Shown: positions 23,230 to 33,415, counted from the stretch's first letter. The stretch: DNA of 37,006 nt from Staphylococcus pseudoxylosus (GCF_003697915.1 NZ_RCVN01000017.1:1-37006); one strand, 5' to 3'. Translations and numbers: made by a program. Notes: a model not told the origin generated them from the letters alone.

Positions 23230-24054
23230 TTAAGAAAATTTAGTTAAACTGTTGCCTTGTTCCACCTTAAATTCCTGATTGTATTCATCTACATCAGATA
23301 ATCTAACTAAGGAAGTATAATCTTCAATTAATCTTTGCTTAACTTCTTTTGATTCTACTAGTACCGATACCCCTTTAACATGTGCTTTAAACTCATTCAT
23401 CAAATTCATCACACCATTTATTGAACCACCGGCACGCATGAAATCATCTACGACAAGTACATTGGAATTCTCAGGTAATGTTCTCTTTGATAAAACCATG
23501 GTCTCGATTTTTCTAGAAGAACCAGATACGTAATTTATAGAAACTGTAGAACCTTCAGTAACTTTATTATCTTTACGTATAACTACTACAGGTAAATTCA
23601 GTACATTTGCAACTGAATTTGCAAGTGAGATGCCCTTAGTAGCGATTGTTACAATAGCATCTAACTCTTCATCCATATATAGTGTTGCGATTAATTTACC
23701 AACCCGGTTCAATAAAGTAGGATTACCCATTAAATCAGATAAAAATAAGTAACCACCTGGTAGCAAACGTTCTTTCTCTTGTAAATGTTCTATCACTTCA
23801 TCAATTACTTCTGTCGCTTCTGCTTTGCTCATCTCAGGTTTATAAGTAACACCACCACTAGCACCTGCAGTAGTAATCACTGTCCCAAGCTTTTCTTTTT
23901 GAAAAGTTGTTTTAATAATTTGAACATCTTCACTTATGGAAGACTTGGCTTGCTTAAATTTTTGTACAAAATACGTTAACGGTATCAACTTATTCGGATT
24001 GTTCATTAAATATTGAGTCATATAAACAATTCGTTCACTTCTTTTATAGCGCAT
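23230..24054 (-). CDS. purR: PurR, purine operon repressor
   Basis: Represses purine biosynthesis genes; PRPP relieves repression. 274 residues: an N-terminal winged helix (about 1-72, RSERIVYMTQYLMNNP to VTTAGASGGVTYKP on the wing) and a phosphoribosyltransferase-like effector domain with the PRPP loop VLVVDDFMRAGGSI (199-212). The ATG at 24063 is too close to the AAGGG ribosome site; the ATG at 24054 has about 9 bases of spacing and the usual N-terminus. It follows ispE by about 20 bases. The DNA near its 3' end (23367-23392) also contains the SigB promoter of yabJ-spoVG. Confidence 0.96.
   Translation of the reverse strand: MRYKRSERIVYMTQYLMNNPNKLIPLTYFVQKFKQAKSSISEDVQIIKTTFQKEKLGTVITTAGASGGVTYKPEMSKAEATEVIDEVIEHLQEKERLLPGGYLFLSDLMGNPTLLNRVGKLIATLYMDEELDAIVTIATKGISLANSVANVLNLPVVVIRKDNKVTEGSTVSINYVSGSSRKIETMVLSKRTLPENSNVLVVDDFMRAGGSINGVMNLMNEFKAHVKGVSVLVESKEVKQRLIEDYTSLVRLSDVDEYNQEFKVEQGNSLTKFS
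23367..23392 (-). promoter_or_regulatory. SigB promoter of yabJ-spoVG, inside purR
   Basis: On the minus strand, GTTTAA (23387-23392), a 14-base spacer and GGGTAT (23367-23372): an exact match to the Gram-positive SigB consensus at ideal spacing. It lies within purR, about 155 bases before yabJ. S. aureus yabJ-spoVG is known to be SigB-dependent, which agrees with this position. Confidence 0.87.
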
Positions 24055-24073
24055 TCGATTCATCCCTTCTCAA

Positions 24074-24922
24074 TTAGCCTAATAATCTTACAATGTGCAC
24101 TTCATTACAACAACCGTTAACAGCATTGTATACGTGCTTTGCTTGTCGTTCTTTTCGTGTTAATCCATAAACAGTAGGACCACTACCACTCATAACAGCG
24201 CCGTCTGCTCCATTCTCTAGCATATTGGCCTTTATTTTCAATATTTCTGTATGCATCTTACCCGAGACAGGTTCCAATCGGTTTGACAGACTTTTACATA
24301 ATAGGTCATAATCCTCTGCAATTAAGGCCGCTTCACATGCTTCAGTATGAACATTATAAGGTTGTTTTAAATCCAGTTTTTTAAATATATCAGGTGAAGA
24401 TATACCTAAATCAGGTTTAGCTACTACCACCCATGCAGAAGGTGGCTTATCTAAAAACTTAATGACTTCACCTTTACCTTTACATAATGCAGTTTTCCCT
24501 AAAATACAAAATGGAATATCTGTTCCAATCTGTATCCCCAACTCACACAGTTCTTTAAGCGGTCGATTTAAATTATATAATCGATTCATCCCTCTCATTG
24601 TCGCTGCAGCATCAGTAGACCCGCCTGCCAAACCAGCTGAGACAGGAATATTTTTATCTATAGTAATAGTTATACCTTGCTTTAAATTATAGGTCTTTTT
24701 CATTAATTCTGCAGCCTTATACGCTAAATTTTTATTATCGGAGGGAACATAGGATTGTTCTACGTCAACAATTATCTTTTTGTCTTTACGTAGTTCAAAT
24801 GACAATCTATCATTCAAATCAATTGTCGTCATTATCATTTCAACTTCATGAAAACCATCATCTCGTTTAAAGAGTGTGTCCAACGTTAAATTGATCTTCG
24901 CTGGTGCCGTTTCATATATCAT
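24074..24922 (-). CDS. ispE: 4-diphosphocytidyl-2-C-methyl-D-erythritol kinase-like (IspE)
   Basis: GHMP kinase, 282 residues. N-terminal [12 protein letters not shown], the ATP loop [15 protein letters not shown] (93-107) and the C-terminal [14 protein letters not shown] are intact. In the MEP pathway IspE phosphorylates CDP-methylerythritol. Staphylococci make isoprenoids by the mevalonate pathway, so the true substrate here is uncertain despite the clear fold. An in-frame extension to 24970 lacks a ribosome site; the ATG at 24922 is preceded by GAGGGTGG. First gene of ispE-purR-yabJ-spoVG. The 355-base interval upstream (24923-25277) holds the veg terminator and AT-rich DNA; I found no convincing promoter in it. 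Confidence 0.93.
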   Translation of the reverse strand: MIYETAPAKINLTLDTLFKRDDGFHEVEMIMTTIDLNDRLSFELRKDKKIIVDVEQSYVPSDNKNLAYKAAELMKKTYNLKQGITITIDKNIPVSAGLAGGSTDAAATMRGMNRLYNLNRPLKELCELGIQIGTDIPFCILGKTALCKGKGEVIKFLDKPPSAWVVVAKPDLGISSPDIFKKLDLKQPYNVHTEACEAALIAEDYDLLCKSLSNRLEPVSGKMHTEILKIKANMLENGADGAVMSGSGPTVYGLTRKERQAKHVYNAVNGCCNEVHIVRLLG

Positions 24923-25154
24923 ATTCCCACCCTCTTCCAATTCGATATGGTAATAAAATGATTTTAACATATTGTTAACATTGCGTTGTTAGTTTTTTAA
25001 AACTTAATATTTTCTATTGCTAATTTATTAATAAAAACCCATTAAATGGCGTTGACTAAAATTATAAAACATATCTCTTAACTTACTATTTTACAATATT
25101 GTTTATTCTAGATAAAACTATTACCTACTCTTAAATGCAATAATATTAATATAA

Positions 25155-25196
25155 CAAAAAAGGTATGTTAGCGTCATTACACCAACATACCTTTTA
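25155..25196 (-). terminator. Intrinsic terminator of veg
   Basis: Stem AAAAGGTATGTT / AACATACCTTTT (about 25158-25169 and 25184-25195) with a 14-base loop; on the minus strand the T run continues TTTTTTGTTAT. It lies about 80 bases after the veg stop, so veg has a sizeable 3' UTR. Confidence 0.88.
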
Positions 25197-25277
25197 TTTA
25201 AATTCGTTCTCATATTAAAGTTTAAATTGAAAAGCAAGGCATCATTATGTGCCAAACTTAATTTAAATTTGTTTTAT

Positions 25278-25541
25278 TTAGTGTGCAATTGCTTCTTGAT
25301 GATTATCACCTTCAAAAGAAACTTGTACGTTTTCAGTTAAAACATCAGTGTATGTATAGGATACACGCTCAAAATTATAAATATCTTGATCTAGTTCAAC
25401 AATAAAAACAGAAGGGTATGTCTCTTTTAAAACACCACTACGTTCAATTGTTTTTTTACGTCCACCATTCGCTTTAAGTACAATTCTGTTCCCTAATTGA
25501 CAATCAAGTGAATTTTTGATGTCTCCAATAGATTTTGGCAT
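25278..25541 (-). CDS. veg: Veg family protein (DUF1021)
   Basis: 87 residues, a small SH3/OB-like beta protein. Recognised by [32 protein letters not shown] and [11 protein letters not shown]. In Bacillus veg is highly expressed and has been linked to biofilm formation and spore outgrowth; the biochemical role is unknown. GAGGTGGAGCAAT precedes the ATG. It is monocistronic, with a very strong promoter and its own terminator, lying between ksgA and ispE as in B. subtilis. Confidence 0.95.
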   Translation of the reverse strand: MPKSIGDIKNSLDCQLGNRIVLKANGGRKKTIERSGVLKETYPSVFIVELDQDIYNFERVSYTYTDVLTENVQVSFEGDNHQEAIAH

Positions 25542-25566
25542 ATTGCTCCACCTCGCTACAAATTGT

Positions 25567-25596
25567 ATAATAACACATTTTGAGGGTTTTTGTCAA
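25567..25596 (-). promoter_or_regulatory. Strong SigA promoter of veg
   Basis: On the minus strand, a perfect TTGACA (25591-25596), an 18-base spacer and TATTAT (25567-25572). The predicted start is about 20 bases before the veg ATG. The B. subtilis veg promoter is a standard strong vegetative promoter, consistent with this near-consensus sequence. Confidence 0.85.
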
Positions 25597-25640
25597 ATAA
25601 AATATCAATTTTAGCAAGGTAAAGCGCACTTGTCAATAAT

Positions 25641-26531
25641 TTAAAATTCTAATTCTGGGAAATTTTTCAATTCATTGTATAAATGTGCAAATTCTTTTAT
25701 TGAAAGCGTTTCTCCGCGTCTTCTCGGATCTATATCACTGGCTTCTAACCAATCGAGTATTATTTGTTTATTAGCTTTGCCGTTTACAAATAAACTTTGA
25801 TAGTTATTATTAATTGTCTTACGTCTTTGACCAAACGCTGCTTTGGTCATTTTGAAAAATTTATCTTCATCATCTACAGTAACAATCGGTGTGTCGCGCT
25901 TCATTAATTTAACTACAATGGAATCTACATTCGGTGGTGGTAAGAATACAGCTTTAGGTACAGTTAATACTTTACTCGTTTCTGTATAATATTGTGCCAC
26001 AATTGATAATGAACCATACGCTTTTGTACCTACCTGTGCATTGAGACGTTCTCCTACTTCTTTTTGCATCATAACTACATAACCATCAATTGGTAATGAT
26101 TGTTGCATTAAATTTAATAAAATAGGTGTTGTAATGTAATATGGTAAGTTAGCTACTACCATTATTTTATTACAGTCTGAAAAATGTTCAGCAACATAAT
26201 GCGCGATATCTGCTTTAAGTATATCTTCATTTACTACAGTCACATTATCATATGGTCCCATTGTATCTTCAAGTACAGGCATTAGACGTTGATCAATTTC
26301 AAAGGCAACCACTTTTTTAGCATTTTTAGCCAATTGTTCCGTTAATGAACCCATACCAGGCCCGATTTCTATTACTCCAGTTTGCGCATCAATATCACTG
26401 GCTTCAATGATATTATGAATAACATTCACATCAATTAAAAAATTCTGTCCTAAACTCTTTTTGAAATTAAATCCATATTGATTAAGTAATGCTTTGGTAC
26501 GCGTCGGTGTTGCAATATCTTTATATTCCAT
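25641..26531 (-). CDS. ksgA: 16S rRNA (adenine1518/1519-N6)-dimethyltransferase
   Basis: Dimethylates two adenines in the 3' helix of 16S rRNA late in 30S assembly. 296 residues. SAM-binding motif [12 protein letters not shown] (about 54-65), FEID acid loop, catalytic NLPYY (128-132), and [14 protein letters not shown] and [11 protein letters not shown] in the C-terminal part. Its loss gives kasugamycin resistance; the gene here is intact. The start codon follows the rnmV stop directly with no spacer, so the two are co-transcribed. Confidence 0.97.
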   Translation of the reverse strand: MEYKDIATPTRTKALLNQYGFNFKKSLGQNFLIDVNVIHNIIEASDIDAQTGVIEIGPGMGSLTEQLAKNAKKVVAFEIDQRLMPVLEDTMGPYDNVTVVNEDILKADIAHYVAEHFSDCNKIMVVANLPYYITTPILLNLMQQSLPIDGYVVMMQKEVGERLNAQVGTKAYGSLSIVAQYYTETSKVLTVPKAVFLPPPNVDSIVVKLMKRDTPIVTVDDEDKFFKMTKAAFGQRRKTINNNYQSLFVNGKANKQIILDWLEASDIDPRRRGETLSIKEFAHLYNELKNFPELEF

Positions 26532-27083
26532 TTAACTTTCACTTCCCTCATTATCACTTAATGCATTTCTAACATCTGCTTCTGTATAACCAAATGCATT
26601 TAGTTTATTCAACAACTGTTTCCCATTAGAATGACCAATATGCAATTTACGGCCTAACAGCTCCCTTTTTTTGCGTGCATCTTTACCAACGAGCAAGCCT
26701 AAATCAATCAACACGTCTTTACTTATTGATTCGTGTCCTTCTTCAAAAGGCGTACTTACATTCATTAATGCTTCTTTTATATCTTCAACATTAGCATGTT
26801 CTACACCTATTTTCCCACGTTTGTTTTTAGCTTTATCGCGGTCAATATAGGCATGTTTAACGCCTGGGATGTATTTTTGAATCGTATGCCTTATTTTATC
26901 ACCTGGGAAATCTGGATCAGTCAGTACAATGACACCTCTAGTTTCAAATGCACGTGCAATAACCTCTAAAGTTGCTTGATTGATCGCACTACCGTTTGTC
27001 TCAATCGTATCACATTCAACCGCTCTTTTTACTCGTTCTGTATCGTCTCTACCTTCAACTACAATAAATTCATTTATCTTCAT
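26532..27083 (-). CDS. rnmV: Ribonuclease M5 (5S rRNA maturation)
   Basis: Toprim-domain nuclease that matures 5S rRNA with the help of ribosomal protein L18. 183 residues. Toprim motifs: the glutamate in EFIVVEGRDD (5-14) and the acidic LTDPDFPGDKIR (54-65); also GKIGVEHAN. It abuts ksgA. A 134-base spacer with the large tatD terminator lies upstream, so rnmV-ksgA need either a promoter in 27084-27128, where I see no clear one, or read-through. A 5S gene, the substrate, lies at the left edge of the window. Confidence 0.97.
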   Translation of the reverse strand: MKINEFIVVEGRDDTERVKRAVECDTIETNGSAINQATLEVIARAFETRGVIVLTDPDFPGDKIRHTIQKYIPGVKHAYIDRDKAKNKRGKIGVEHANVEDIKEALMNVSTPFEEGHESISKDVLIDLGLLVGKDARKKRELLGRKLHIGHSNGKQLLNKLNAFGYTEADVRNALSDNEGSES

Positions 27084-27128
27084 TTATTGTTACACCTTTC
27101 ATTACTCACTTCGATTTTAGATAAAAAT

Positions 27129-27211
27129 AAAAAAGGTATCGGCGTAAATTATGATGACTACTTAGCCTGTATTTTATCAACTAAGCCTTATCTCAGACCG
27201 ATACCTTTTGT
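27129..27211 (-). terminator. Terminator after metS-tatD with an unusually long structured loop
   Basis: Outer stem AAAAGGTATCGG (27131-27142) / CCGATACCTTTT (27198-27209), 12 bp, followed on the minus strand by TTTTTTATTTTT. The 55-base interior includes its own small stem GCTTAG/CTAAGT (27181-27186 with 27160-27165). It starts a few bases after the tatD stop. Confidence 0.82.
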
Positions 27212-27217
27212 AATGTT

Positions 27218-27991
27218 TTATGCTTTTAAATTAAACAATCGTTCTGCATTTTCAGTTGTTTGCTTACACACTTCTTCATAACTCACACCACGTAATTCAG
27301 CAATTTCTTCAGCAACTAGTGTGACACGTGCTGGCTCATTACGCTTACCTCTATAAGGATGTGGCGATAAAAATGGCGCATCTGTTTCAACTAATAATCT
27401 ATCAAACGGTACATGCTTTGCAACTTCTTTAGGTTGTTTAGCATTTTTAAATGTTACAGGACCACCTAAAGAAACATAGAAGTTCAATTTATTAATGACA
27501 TCATCTGCAATTTCAGGAGAAGCACTAAAGCTATGCATAATACCACCAATCTCTTCTGCATGCTCTTCTTTCAAAATATCTATACAATCTTGAGTTGCTT
27601 CTCTGTTATGAATGATAATTGGCAGATTAACACGTTTTGCCAAGGCTATTTGCTTTCTAAATAACGCTTGCTGAATATCTTTAGGTGATTTATCCCAGTG
27701 ATAATCCAAACCAGTTTCGCCGATGCCAATCACTTTAGGATGCGCCGCAAGTGCTTCAATCCATTCTAATCGTTCTTCTGTACAATCAATTGCATCAACA
27801 GGGTGCCATCCAATGATACCGTAAATAAATTCATATTGGTCAATGAGCTCCATTGTGCGCCCAACTGTAGGTGTATCAAAACCAACTACAAACATGCGAT
27901 CCACACCATTTTCTTTAGCGCGTTCAATAACCGCTTCTAAATCTTCGTCGTATTGATCTGCATTTAAATGAACATGTGTATCGATTAGCAT
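27218..27991 (-). CDS. tatD: TatD family metal-dependent hydrolase / DNase
   Basis: 257 residues, TIM-barrel metal hydrolase. Metal ligands: DTHVHLN (His6, His8), the glutamate in GIGETGLDYH, the histidines in IIHNREA and IMHSF, and the aspartate in LLVETDAPFLSP. TatD enzymes are 3'-5' exonucleases implicated in DNA repair and apoptosis-like DNA degradation; the cellular role of this paralogue (YabD type) is less clear. It follows metS by 25 bases, GGAGCGG precedes the ATG, and the pair ends in the terminator at 27129-27211. Confidence 0.95.
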   Translation of the reverse strand: MLIDTHVHLNADQYDEDLEAVIERAKENGVDRMFVVGFDTPTVGRTMELIDQYEFIYGIIGWHPVDAIDCTEERLEWIEALAAHPKVIGIGETGLDYHWDKSPKDIQQALFRKQIALAKRVNLPIIIHNREATQDCIDILKEEHAEEIGGIMHSFSASPEIADDVINKLNFYVSLGGPVTFKNAKQPKEVAKHVPFDRLLVETDAPFLSPHPYRGKRNEPARVTLVAEEIAELRGVSYEEVCKQTTENAERLFNLKA

Positions 27992-28016
27992 CTTTTAACC
28001 GCTCCTTAATTTGTGA

Positions 28017-30023
<2,007 letters not shown>

Positions 30024-30028
30024 CTATA

Positions 30029-30057
30029 AATATATCTAAATTCATTTTTGTTTTCAA
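30029..30057 (-). promoter_or_regulatory. SigA promoter of metS-tatD
   Basis: On the minus strand, TTGAAA (30052-30057), a 17-base spacer and TATATT (30029-30034); start near 30022. The rest of the 335-base interval 30003-30337 is AT-rich. It contains the plus-strand small-RNA candidate (30158-30250), a palindrome GATCTATTAATTAATAAATC (30285-30304), and no clear terminator for rsmI. Confidence 0.6.
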
Positions 30058-30157
30058 TGAAGCAGATGTGTATTTCTATTCCGATTTATATGTTAATCAT
30101 CATAAAAATTCTTTGGATAGCATACTAGTCATATCCAGCATTTTTAAGTTTTAATTT

Positions 30158-30250
30158 TGCTATAATTTAAATATGATTAATAATCTCTATCTTATCTACA
30201 TTACCATAAATCGCGCATGTTATGGGAGTTTTTCAACTCTTTTTTCTTGA
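30158..30250 (+). ncRNA. Candidate plus-strand small RNA / leaderless mini-ORF
   Basis: On the plus strand an ideal extended -10, TGCTATAAT (30158-30166), is followed 7 bases later by an ATG (30173), then 25 codons ending in TGA (30248-30250). The distal part is a hairpin GGGAGTT-TTTC-AACTCTT (30224-30240, five Watson-Crick pairs plus two G-T) followed by a T-rich stretch. This could be a ~76-base RNA with promoter and weak terminator, possibly coding a small hydrophobic peptide with no leader. There is no good -35 and no ribosome site, and the AT-rich context raises the chance of coincidence. All other genes here are on the minus strand. Confidence 0.28.
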
Positions 30251-30337
30251 TTAAATTTGAATTTGTGGTATGTCCTTTTACTTAGATCTATTAATTAATA
30301 AATCAAACAACCTACGATTTGATCCTCCACAACATAT

Positions 30338-31171
30338 TTAAACTTCATGATAGATGTCATAAACTTCACTTGTCTTCATTTGGCGTAATTCTGCTACCTG
30401 TTTAATCGCCGCTTTCGGTTTCATACCTTGATTTATATGATAATCAACGTGTGCTTTGAGCGACATATCTTCAAACCAAGCTGTATCTTCGACTGGTTCT
30501 GCACCTTCAATAAGTACTACAAACTCACCTTTAGTTGGAATACTTTCGTCATTAAGACGATCTAGCACATTTCCTACATAGTCAGTAACAATTTGCTCGA
30601 ATTTTTTTGTCAACTCTCTTCCTACAGATACTTTACGCTCGCTATCAATCTTTTGAATCGTTTTAATTGTATCTTTTACACGATGTGGCGACTCGTAAAT
30701 AATTAATGTGCTATTTTCATACATACGTTGTTCCAAATATGATTGTTTTTGTTTATCTTTTCGTGGCAAAAAGCCTAAAAACGTATAAGTAAAGGAGGGT
30801 AACCCGCTTGCCATTAGTGCAGTTAAACCTGCATTGGGTCCAGGTATAGTCTCTACGCTTATACCGTTTTCTCTAGCTGCAACAACAAGTTCATATCCAG
30901 GGTCACTGATTAATGGTAAACCTGCATCTGATACTAATGCTATATCAATGCCTTGTTGCAATTGTTCAATAAGATAATCTGTTTGCTGTTCTTTATTATG
31001 GTCATGGTAAGATTTAAGTGGTGCTTGTATTTCATAATGTGCGCATAATTTTTTGGTCACTCGTGTATCTTCACATGCAATCAAATCTACGGTTTTTAAA
31101 GTATCAATAGCCCGATATGTAATATCCGCCAAGTTACCAATAGGCGTTCCTACTAAATATAATGTCGACAT
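30338..31171 (-). CDS. rsmI: 16S rRNA (cytidine1402-2'-O)-methyltransferase
   Basis: SAM-dependent methyltransferase of the tetrapyrrole-methylase fold that 2'-O-methylates C1402 of 16S rRNA in the decoding centre. 277 residues. Family motifs: LVGTPIGNLADITYRA at the N-terminus, DLIACEDTRVTKKL, ALVSDAGLPLISDPG, PGPNAGLTALMASGLP, and KGEFVVLIEG near the end. It starts 3 bases after the GIY-YIG gene. No obvious terminator follows, so transcription may continue toward metS. Confidence 0.97.
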   Translation of the reverse strand: MSTLYLVGTPIGNLADITYRAIDTLKTVDLIACEDTRVTKKLCAHYEIQAPLKSYHDHNKEQQTDYLIEQLQQGIDIALVSDAGLPLISDPGYELVVAARENGISVETIPGPNAGLTALMASGLPSFTYTFLGFLPRKDKQKQSYLEQRMYENSTLIIYESPHRVKDTIKTIQKIDSERKVSVGRELTKKFEQIVTDYVGNVLDRLNDESIPTKGEFVVLIEGAEPVEDTAWFEDMSLKAHVDYHINQGMKPKAAIKQVAELRQMKTSEVYDIYHEV

Positions 31172-31174
31172 AAC

Positions 31175-31423
31175 CTAACCCTCACTTATTAATTCTAATT
31201 TTTGTTGACGTGTGTATCTTTTAATTTCATACTCACGTTTCAATGCTTCAGACTTTGTATCGAACATTTCCTGATAAACGAGTTGTACCGGACGTCTTAT
31301 TTTCGTATATTTAGCACCTTGTCCATTATTATGTTTAGCAATTCGCTGTGTAACATCTTTTGCATAACCCGTATATAAACTACCATCTTTACATTTAACT
31401 ATATAAATATAATGCTTATCCAT
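31175..31423 (-). CDS. yazA: GIY-YIG domain protein (YazA/UPF0213 type)
   Basis: 82 residues, a stand-alone GIY-YIG nuclease-like domain: YIYIVKCKDGSLYTGYAKDV holds the two signature tripeptides in variant form, followed by R27, the NGQGAKYTKIRRPV segment and E47 region LVYQEMFDTKSEALKREYEIKR. Function unknown; the family is related to UvrC and SLX1 nuclease domains. It overlaps the upstream methyltransferase gene by 8 bases and precedes rsmI, a conserved three-gene set. Confidence 0.92.
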   Translation of the reverse strand: MDKHYIYIVKCKDGSLYTGYAKDVTQRIAKHNNGQGAKYTKIRRPVQLVYQEMFDTKSEALKREYEIKRYTRQQKLELISEG

Positions 31424-32141
31424 AATATATTTCTCTCATTTCCTCGGTGTAAGTGCCATCATTATTATAAATATAAAATGGTGGCTGTATGTCTAAACCT
31501 TGGTTACCACCTTTTCTACCTTGCACAACTATTGTTTGCGACACTTTGTCTTGTTTACTATATACAAAATAAAGTTTTTTAGGCTCAATTTGATATGATC
31601 TCATATAACTTAAGACATCCATAAGACGTTCCGCTCTATGAACCATTACCATACGTCCACCTTGCTTTAATAAATGTCTCGCTGCTAAGCAGCAATCTTC
31701 TAATGTACACATTATCTCATGCCTAGCTATTTTATGCGCATCTTTTTGATGTTGATGTTGTTGATTGACTTTAAAGTAAGGTGGATTACAAGTAACAAGG
31801 CTATATTGTGAAGGCTTGAACTGTTGATGTGCGTCCTTTAAATCCATATGATACATGTGGATCCTATCATCTAATTGATTATATGCGACACTTCTTTGTG
31901 CCATATCAACTAGTTGTTGCTGAATTTCTATACCATCTATATTTTGCTGCCCTTTATCTGAAAGTAATAGAGGAATCACTCCATTCCCTGAACACAAATC
32001 CATAATCGTATCTTGCTTTTTAACTTTTGTAAAATGCGCGAGTAATAGTGCATCTGTAGAAAAAGAAAACACTTCATCATTTTGTATAATTCTTAAGTTT
32101 TCTTTTGTTAAATAATCTAATCTTTCATCTGCTAAAAGCAT
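31416..32141 (-). CDS. tRNA1(Val) (adenine37-N6)-methyltransferase-like protein
   Basis: 241 residues, Rossmann-fold SAM methyltransferase of the TrmN6/YabB group: motif I MDLCSGNGVIPLLL (47-60), an acidic GIEIQQQLV, and the catalytic CNPPYF (118-123) typical of N6-adenine methylases. The target is inferred from the family, not proven. An in-frame upstream start at 32156 is possible, but the ATG at 32141 has GGAGG nine bases upstream. The ribosome site directly follows the T run of a strong terminator hairpin, so the gene (and yazA, rsmI) must be expressed by read-through or by a regulated anti-terminated state. Confidence 0.92.
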   Translation of the reverse strand: MLLADERLDYLTKENLRIIQNDEVFSFSTDALLLAHFTKVKKQDTIMDLCSGNGVIPLLLSDKGQQNIDGIEIQQQLVDMAQRSVAYNQLDDRIHMYHMDLKDAHQQFKPSQYSLVTCNPPYFKVNQQHQHQKDAHKIARHEIMCTLEDCCLAARHLLKQGGRMVMVHRAERLMDVLSYMRSYQIEPKKLYFVYSKQDKVSQTIVVQGRKGGNQGLDIQPPFYIYNNDGTYTEEMREIYYG

Positions 32142-32154
32142 CTTTCTAACCTCC

Positions 32155-32213
32155 AAAAAAGAGGATAAGGTAACGATGCTTAATAATCAAGCCTATCGTT
32201 ACTGCTCATCCTC
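32155..32213 (-). terminator. Terminator/attenuator-like hairpin abutting the methyltransferase ribosome site
   Basis: On the minus strand the stem is GAGGAT...GTAACGAT...GCTT / AAGC...ATCGTTAC...ATCCTC (32161-32213), about 18 paired bases with internal loops, followed by TTTTTT (32155-32160) and then immediately GGAGG. The 3' arm ends CCTC, which is complementary to GAGG of the ribosome site, so a terminator fold and a site-masking fold would compete. Confidence 0.82.
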
Positions 32214-32254
32214 AATTACATATGACTACTATTGATTTTGTTCTGTACCAACTT

Positions 32255-32596
32255 TTATTCAGTTAGTACTTCGAGACAGAATAAGCAATCATCGCCTTTT
32301 CTATGTTTTCCAAATAATTCACCATTACAAATATGAAAACCTTCTTTATAAAGCATAGCCAAATTATCTTTACTGCGAAGTGGTTGTTTAACAGGGGTTT
32401 TCTTACCTTGCGCTACATTTTTAGATTGTTCTTCCTTATCTATCAATGTTTTTAGATTCTCATTCTCGATTTGTAAGGCGACATTTTCTTCAATTAATTC
32501 AACCGTAAGTTTTTTCAAATTAACCATATCCGTATTGATTTGATTAATATTTGATTCTAAATTCGCTAATTTTTCAAATATGTCGCTACGATTCAA
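32255..32596 (-). CDS. yabA: YabA, DnaA-DnaN-binding replication initiation control protein
   Basis: Limits chromosome re-initiation by binding DnaA and the DnaN clamp. 113 residues: an N-terminal leucine-zipper coiled coil (about 5-55, [20 protein letters not shown]), a flexible Lys/Gln-rich linker, and a C-terminal zinc domain with His88-x-Cys90 and Cys104-xx-Cys107 ([12 protein letters not shown]...CLFC). It follows ricT by 15 bases. After its stop comes the terminator at 32155-32213. Confidence 0.96.
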   Translation of the reverse strand: MNRSDIFEKLANLESNINQINTDMVNLKKLTVELIEENVALQIENENLKTLIDKEEQSKNVAQGKKTPVKQPLRSKDNLAMLYKEGFHICNGELFGKHRKGDDCLFCLEVLTE

Positions 32597-32611
32597 TGTT
32601 ATTTTGGCCTC

Positions 32612-33415
32612 CTAATTTAATGTCTCTAATTCTTCCATTTTATATTCAAGTGGCTGTTCAAGTCCTTCCACTTTTACTTGCATAGAAATATCTAAGATGT
32701 TTAGGCCAATCACTTTACCATTACCTTCTGGCGTTTTAATAGCTTCTCCTACATCAGGTAATTGAGCGCGCGCTTCTTCATAATAGTCATTTTCATATTT
32801 AAGACAACACATTAAACGACCGCAAGCTCCTGAAATTTTAGTAGGATTAAGTGATAAATTTTGATCTTTTGCCATTTTTATAGATACTGGCTCAAAGTCA
32901 CCTAAAAACGTAGCACAGCATAAAGAACGTCCACACGGTCCGATACCACCGAGTAATTTCGCTTCATCTCTAACACCTATCTGTCTTAATTCAATACGTG
33001 TTTTTAGTTTTTGAGCTAGCACTTTTACTAATTTTCTAAAATCAACACGTTCATCCGATGTAAAATTAAAAATCACTTTTGATTTATCTAATGTAAATTC
33101 ACAATTCACTAGTCTCATTTCTAGACTCTGCTGTTGAATCGTATTTTTGCATAATGCCATTGCCTCTTCGGCATCTTTTTCATTTTGCTCATATTGACTT
33201 AAATCTTCATCTGTTGCATGACGGACGATTTCTTTTAAAGGTAGTGTTACATCTTCATCTGCAACATCTAACGGCGCATATTTTACACATCCCATCTCTA
33301 ATCCTCTTTTAGACTCAACTACCACCCAATCATCTACATTTAAATCGAAATTTTTTGGCGAATAGTATTCCATTTTCCCTGATTTTTGAAAATCAATTCC
33401 TACTACATTTTGCAT
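32612..33415 (-). CDS. ricT: RicT (YaaT), PSP1-domain protein of the RNase Y specificity complex
   Basis: 267 residues, PSP1 domain. Cysteine-rich signature CGRSLCC (161-167) and CGRLMCC (198-204). In Bacillus, RicT (YaaT) works with RicA and RicF, carries Fe-S clusters, and helps RNase Y process operon mRNAs; it also affects sporulation and competence. Only RicT is encoded here. The gene is 2 bases from holB and 15 from yabA, suggesting a common transcript, and the order holB-ricT-yabA is conserved in Firmicutes. Confidence 0.95.
   Translation of the reverse strand: MQNVVGIDFQKSGKMEYYSPKNFDLNVDDWVVVESKRGLEMGCVKYAPLDVADEDVTLPLKEIVRHATDEDLSQYEQNEKDAEEAMALCKNTIQQQSLEMRLVNCEFTLDKSKVIFNFTSDERVDFRKLVKVLAQKLKTRIELRQIGVRDEAKLLGGIGPCGRSLCCATFLGDFEPVSIKMAKDQNLSLNPTKISGACGRLMCCLKYENDYYEEARAQLPDVGEAIKTPEGNGKVIGLNILDISMQVKVEGLEQPLEYKMEELETLN

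Noticed and set aside
25394..25419. Plus-strand GTTCAA-N14-GGGTAT resembling a SigB promoter, inside veg and antisense to it
   Set aside because: One mismatch from consensus; roughly one such match is expected by chance in a window this size, and no plus-strand gene follows it.
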